Assembly (NCBI GenBank): GCA_902783795.1
Contig: CACZSO010000252.1
Coordinates: 1-15,971, forward strand
Origin: an uncultured Eubacteriales bacterium
GTDB lineage: Bacteria > Bacillota > Clostridia > Lachnospirales > Lachnospiraceae
Direction of reading: 5' to 3'
DNA: 15,971 nt
Made by a program: the position numbers and the translations under genes. The notes below the pieces were generated by a model that was not told the DNA's origin, searched no databases, and saw only the letters and a program-made list of their open reading frames with translations. Each line of letters starts with the position of its first letter. Within the stretch, counting starts at the first letter, position 1. This document shows positions 15,167 to 15,971 of this stretch, piece after piece.

Positions 15167-15178
15167 CTCTTTTCCCTC

Positions 15179-15583
15179 TTACTTAAGCAGATCTTTTACA
15201 GCGCCAAGTTCTTCCATCGAGGGTTCTGTGGGCTTCCATAAAGGCAGCACTCCGTCATTAGCGAACCGCGGGATCACATGGATGTGCAGATGGTGCACCG
15301 ACTGTCCGGCCACTTCACCGTTATTCTGGATCACATTGAACCCTTCCGCATTCAGCCGTTCTTTCTGCCGTGCGCCGATAATGGCTGCCGTCTTAAAAAG
15401 ATGCCCCAGCAGCTTCTCGTCCACATCATCGGTCAGATCCTGATGGTGTTCCTTCGGAATGATCAATGTATGGCCGGGGGCCGCAGGATTGATATCCAAG
15501 GTGGCTATACAAACTTCATCTTCATAAACCTTCGATGAAGGAATTTCTCCTGATACGATCTTACAAAAAATACAGTTCTCCAT
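15179..15583 (-). CDS. HIT family (HINT-like) nucleotide-binding protein
   Basis: This 134-residue protein of the histidine triad family hydrolyses or transfers nucleotidyl groups in its better-known members. The N-terminus MENCIFCKIVSGEIPSSKVY has the CxxC pair (Cys4, Cys7) that binds zinc in many HINT-type proteins. DINPAAPGHTLIIPKEH (30-46) and the triad HHLHIHVIPR (97-106; His98, His100, His102) are complete. A longer reading from TTG at 15646 would add 21 lysine-rich residues, but that codon is part of the -35 box (15641-15646), so the start cannot lie on this transcript. ATG at 15583 has AGAGG eight bases upstream. It is the first gene of the operon with the FGGY kinase. HIT genes are often housekeeping, and the link to the kinase may be simple co-expression. 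Confidence 0.9.
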   Translation of the reverse strand: MENCIFCKIVSGEIPSSKVYEDEVCIATLDINPAAPGHTLIIPKEHHQDLTDDVDEKLLGHLFKTAAIIGARQKERLNAEGFNVIQNNGEVAGQSVHHLHIHVIPRFANDGVLPLWKPTEPSMEELGAVKDLLK

Positions 15584-15617
15584 AAGAAAAACCTCTGCTT
15601 TCTTTTTCTTTAAAATA

Positions 15618-15646
15618 ATTATATCGTATTCCCGTTTCTCTATCAA
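15618..15646 (-). promoter_or_regulatory. Near-consensus sigma-A promoter for HIT-kinase-isomerase
   Basis: On the minus strand TTGATA (15641-15646) and a perfect TATAAT (15618-15623) are 17 bases apart. Transcription should start near 15611, about 28 bases before the HIT ATG. No operator-like inverted repeat is visible, so expression may be constitutive. Confidence 0.88.
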
Positions 15647-15695
15647 GCAGAAAAAGCAGGACGGAAAGCATGAAGTTTGTGCCGGAATACAGCGG

Positions 15696-15971
15696 TCAGT
15701 TCAGCAGGAACCAGATGATAAATCCCAGGACTAAAACCACTGCCGCGAGCTGGATATAATTCTGTTTTATATATTGTTTTACTGTGTCTATCCCCTCAGC
15801 CTCATCCTCCTTTCCAGGTTCTTTGTCATAGGGCCGGAAGGCCTCCTCCGGAATGACCGGCTCATTTCGTTTTTTCCAGTGGGTAAAAGGACTGTCTCTC
15901 TCGGGTATCTGTAAGCCCAGATCATCATATATCCGCATGTCTCCGCCTGGATCTTCATAGATATGGTCCGG
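15696..15971 (-). CDS. C-terminal part of a tail-anchored membrane protein, unknown function
   Basis: I do not recognise this protein. The frame is open to the window edge: 11 more codons (PDHIYEDPGGD) precede the first ATG at 15938, and that ATG has only a weakly placed GGAG, so the true start probably lies outside the window. The visible part is acidic, with two similar short segments (IYEDPGG and IYDDLGL), a basic stretch (HWKKR) and an EDEAEG-rich linker. One hydrophobic helix at the very end (about residues 62-79 counted from the ATG) is followed by a single Asn. The layout, a soluble N-terminal part plus a C-terminal helix, is that of a tail-anchored protein with its body in the cytoplasm. 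No Cys or catalytic motif is present. It ends 50 bases before the -35 box of the HIT promoter, with no clear terminator between. Confidence 0.6.
   Translation of the reverse strand, partial: PDHIYEDPGGDMRIYDDLGLQIPERDSPFTHWKKRNEPVIPEEAFRPYDKEPGKEDEAEGIDTVKQYIKQNYIQLAAVVLVLGFIIWFLLN

Noticed and set aside
15584..15646. A 21-residue N-terminal extension of the HIT protein from TTG
   Set aside because: The TTG is the first half of the -35 box, so it would not be in the transcript, and the added lysine-rich segment is absent from HIT proteins.

Overview
The window looks like a chromosomal segment from a low-to-mid-GC Gram-positive anaerobe, most likely a member of the Clostridia and plausibly Lachnospiraceae. 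The grounds are a Firmicutes-type AddAB pair, strong AGGAGG ribosome binding sites, short U-tailed intrinsic terminators, consensus sigma-A promoters with 17-base spacers, a small TSCPD-domain protein, and a surface protein with bacterial Ig-like repeats. The family assignment is inferred from protein style; no rRNA, tRNA, mobile element or CRISPR array was seen.

Left edge (plus strand): the end of a large surface protein made of 90-residue Ig-like repeats (1-469) is closed by a terminator (489-517). A multi-pass acyltransferase-3 membrane protein follows (627-1667). Everything to the right is on the minus strand. The two blocks converge on a strong hairpin at 1686-1727.

Minus strand, read in the direction of transcription (right to left), falls into three transcription units. 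(A) At the right edge is the end of a tail-anchored protein. A near-consensus promoter (15618-15646) then drives a HIT-family protein, an FGGY carbohydrate kinase and a TIM-barrel sugar-phosphate isomerase/epimerase, ending at a GC-rich terminator (12657-12695). (B) An extended -10 promoter (12570-12598), overlapped by an inverted repeat and followed by an attenuator-like hairpin (12521-12552), drives a TSCPD protein and a tightly coupled murG. This unit ends at a terminator (11112-11161). (C) addB, addA, a ydcF-like gene, rfbF (glucose-1-phosphate cytidylyltransferase) and a ttcA-like gene are packed with overlaps or short gaps. No promoter is apparent between the murG terminator and addB.

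Functionally the window combines double-strand break repair (AddAB), envelope assembly (MurG, YdcF, possibly RfbF and the acyltransferase), tRNA thiolation (TtcA-like) and a small sugar-phosphate module of unknown substrate. Most of it is recognisable housekeeping content, and I found no convincing new multi-gene system. The points most worth a second look are a degenerate Walker A in AddB at the position of the known ATP site, the regulatory architecture upstream of TSCPD-murG and addB, and the HIT-kinase-isomerase operon without transporter or regulator. Three genes (addB, addA, HIT) have upstream in-frame starts that I reject in favour of internal ATGs with proper ribosome binding sites.
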